From assembly GCF_020991125.1 (NCBI RefSeq), contig NZ_CP087715.1:1763501-1827500 (forward strand): 64,000 nt of DNA, given 5' to 3'. Each line of letters opens with the position of its first letter. Positions within the stretch are counted from its first letter, which is position 1. This DNA is from Microbulbifer celer. GTDB lineage: Bacteria; Pseudomonadota; Gammaproteobacteria; Pseudomonadales; Cellvibrionaceae. Positions 63,958 through 64,000 of this stretch are shown piece after piece. The notes beneath the pieces are model-generated. The model ran no database searches and was not told the origin of the DNA. It was given only the letters and a program-made list of their open reading frames with translations. The position numbers and the translations under genes are program-made.

Positions 63958-64000
63958 TCATTCGCTGCGCACGGTGTCCAGGCCCTCGAATAAGTGCGAC
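63958..64000 (-). CDS. C-terminal end of an unidentified protein (cut by the window edge)
   Basis: The last 13 codons read SHLFEGLDTVRSE followed by TGA (63960-63958). Too short to identify. It converges on the membrane protein gene. Confidence 0.35.
   Translation of the reverse strand, partial: SHLFEGLDTVRSE

Overview
The window looks like chromosome of a marine gammaproteobacterium close to Microbulbifer/Cellvibrionales. This is inference from high GC, a TonB-dependent receptor, poly-Ser/Gly linkers in a lipoprotein, and the gammaproteobacterial orders gacA(uvrY)-uvrC-pgsA and comEC, exbB-exbD-msbA-lpxK-kdsB-murB. Most of it is ordinary core genome. About 50.6-60.5 kb is an accessory patch, partly AT-rich, with gene relics, an IS3-family element, a deaminase-like orphan and an amidase/lipoprotein pair.

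Layout. 0-2 kb: a TonB-dependent receptor (5' end only) behind a beta-helix lipoprotein. 2.2-4.7 kb: DUF1285 and TetR genes, then tesB. 4.7-7.3 kb: tRNA-Pro, a secreted metallopeptidase, a small ORF, a 113-bp tandem repeat carrying two tRNA-Cys half-copies in front of the intact tRNA-Cys, and tRNA-Leu. 7.3-12.7 kb: a serine hydrolase, a secreted HNH nuclease, and pgsA/uvrC/gacA. 12.9-21.7 kb: murB, kdsB, lpxK, msbA, exbD, exbB, comEC (peptidoglycan precursor, Kdo and lipid A synthesis and export, DNA uptake). 21.9-31 kb: an M16 peptidase lipoprotein, an OsmC-YcaO fusion, a small outer-membrane barrel, an XRE-controlled three-gene operon and an EEP-family hydrolase. 31-38 kb: a three-gene ABC exporter operon with a CrtC/AttH-like lipoprotein, dbpA, a DTW-domain gene and a GNAT gene. 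38-46 kb: two tandem LuxR-type regulators, a TraF-like barrel protein, a poly-Ser lipoprotein and an MmgE/PrpD gene. 46-50.6 kb: a compact Csu-type chaperone-usher pilus operon. 50.6-57.9 kb: relics of purT, of the csu tip gene and of an M14 peptidase, a RIO kinase, the deaminase-like protein, a secreted protein/lipoprotein operon, the IS3 element and an intact M14 peptidase. 58-64 kb: a chloroperoxidase-like hydrolase, the amidase/lipoprotein pair, a DUF2306 membrane protein, and a histidine kinase/response regulator/membrane protein operon.

The most unusual signals are: the tandem tRNA-Cys half-gene repeat; a second M14 peptidase gene surviving as three pieces in original order with unrelated genes between them; the stand-alone deaminase-fold protein; the overlapping amidase/lipoprotein pair that resembles an effector/immunity arrangement; and a near-perfect operator ahead of the XRE operon. 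No CRISPR array, prophage or replication origin was seen.
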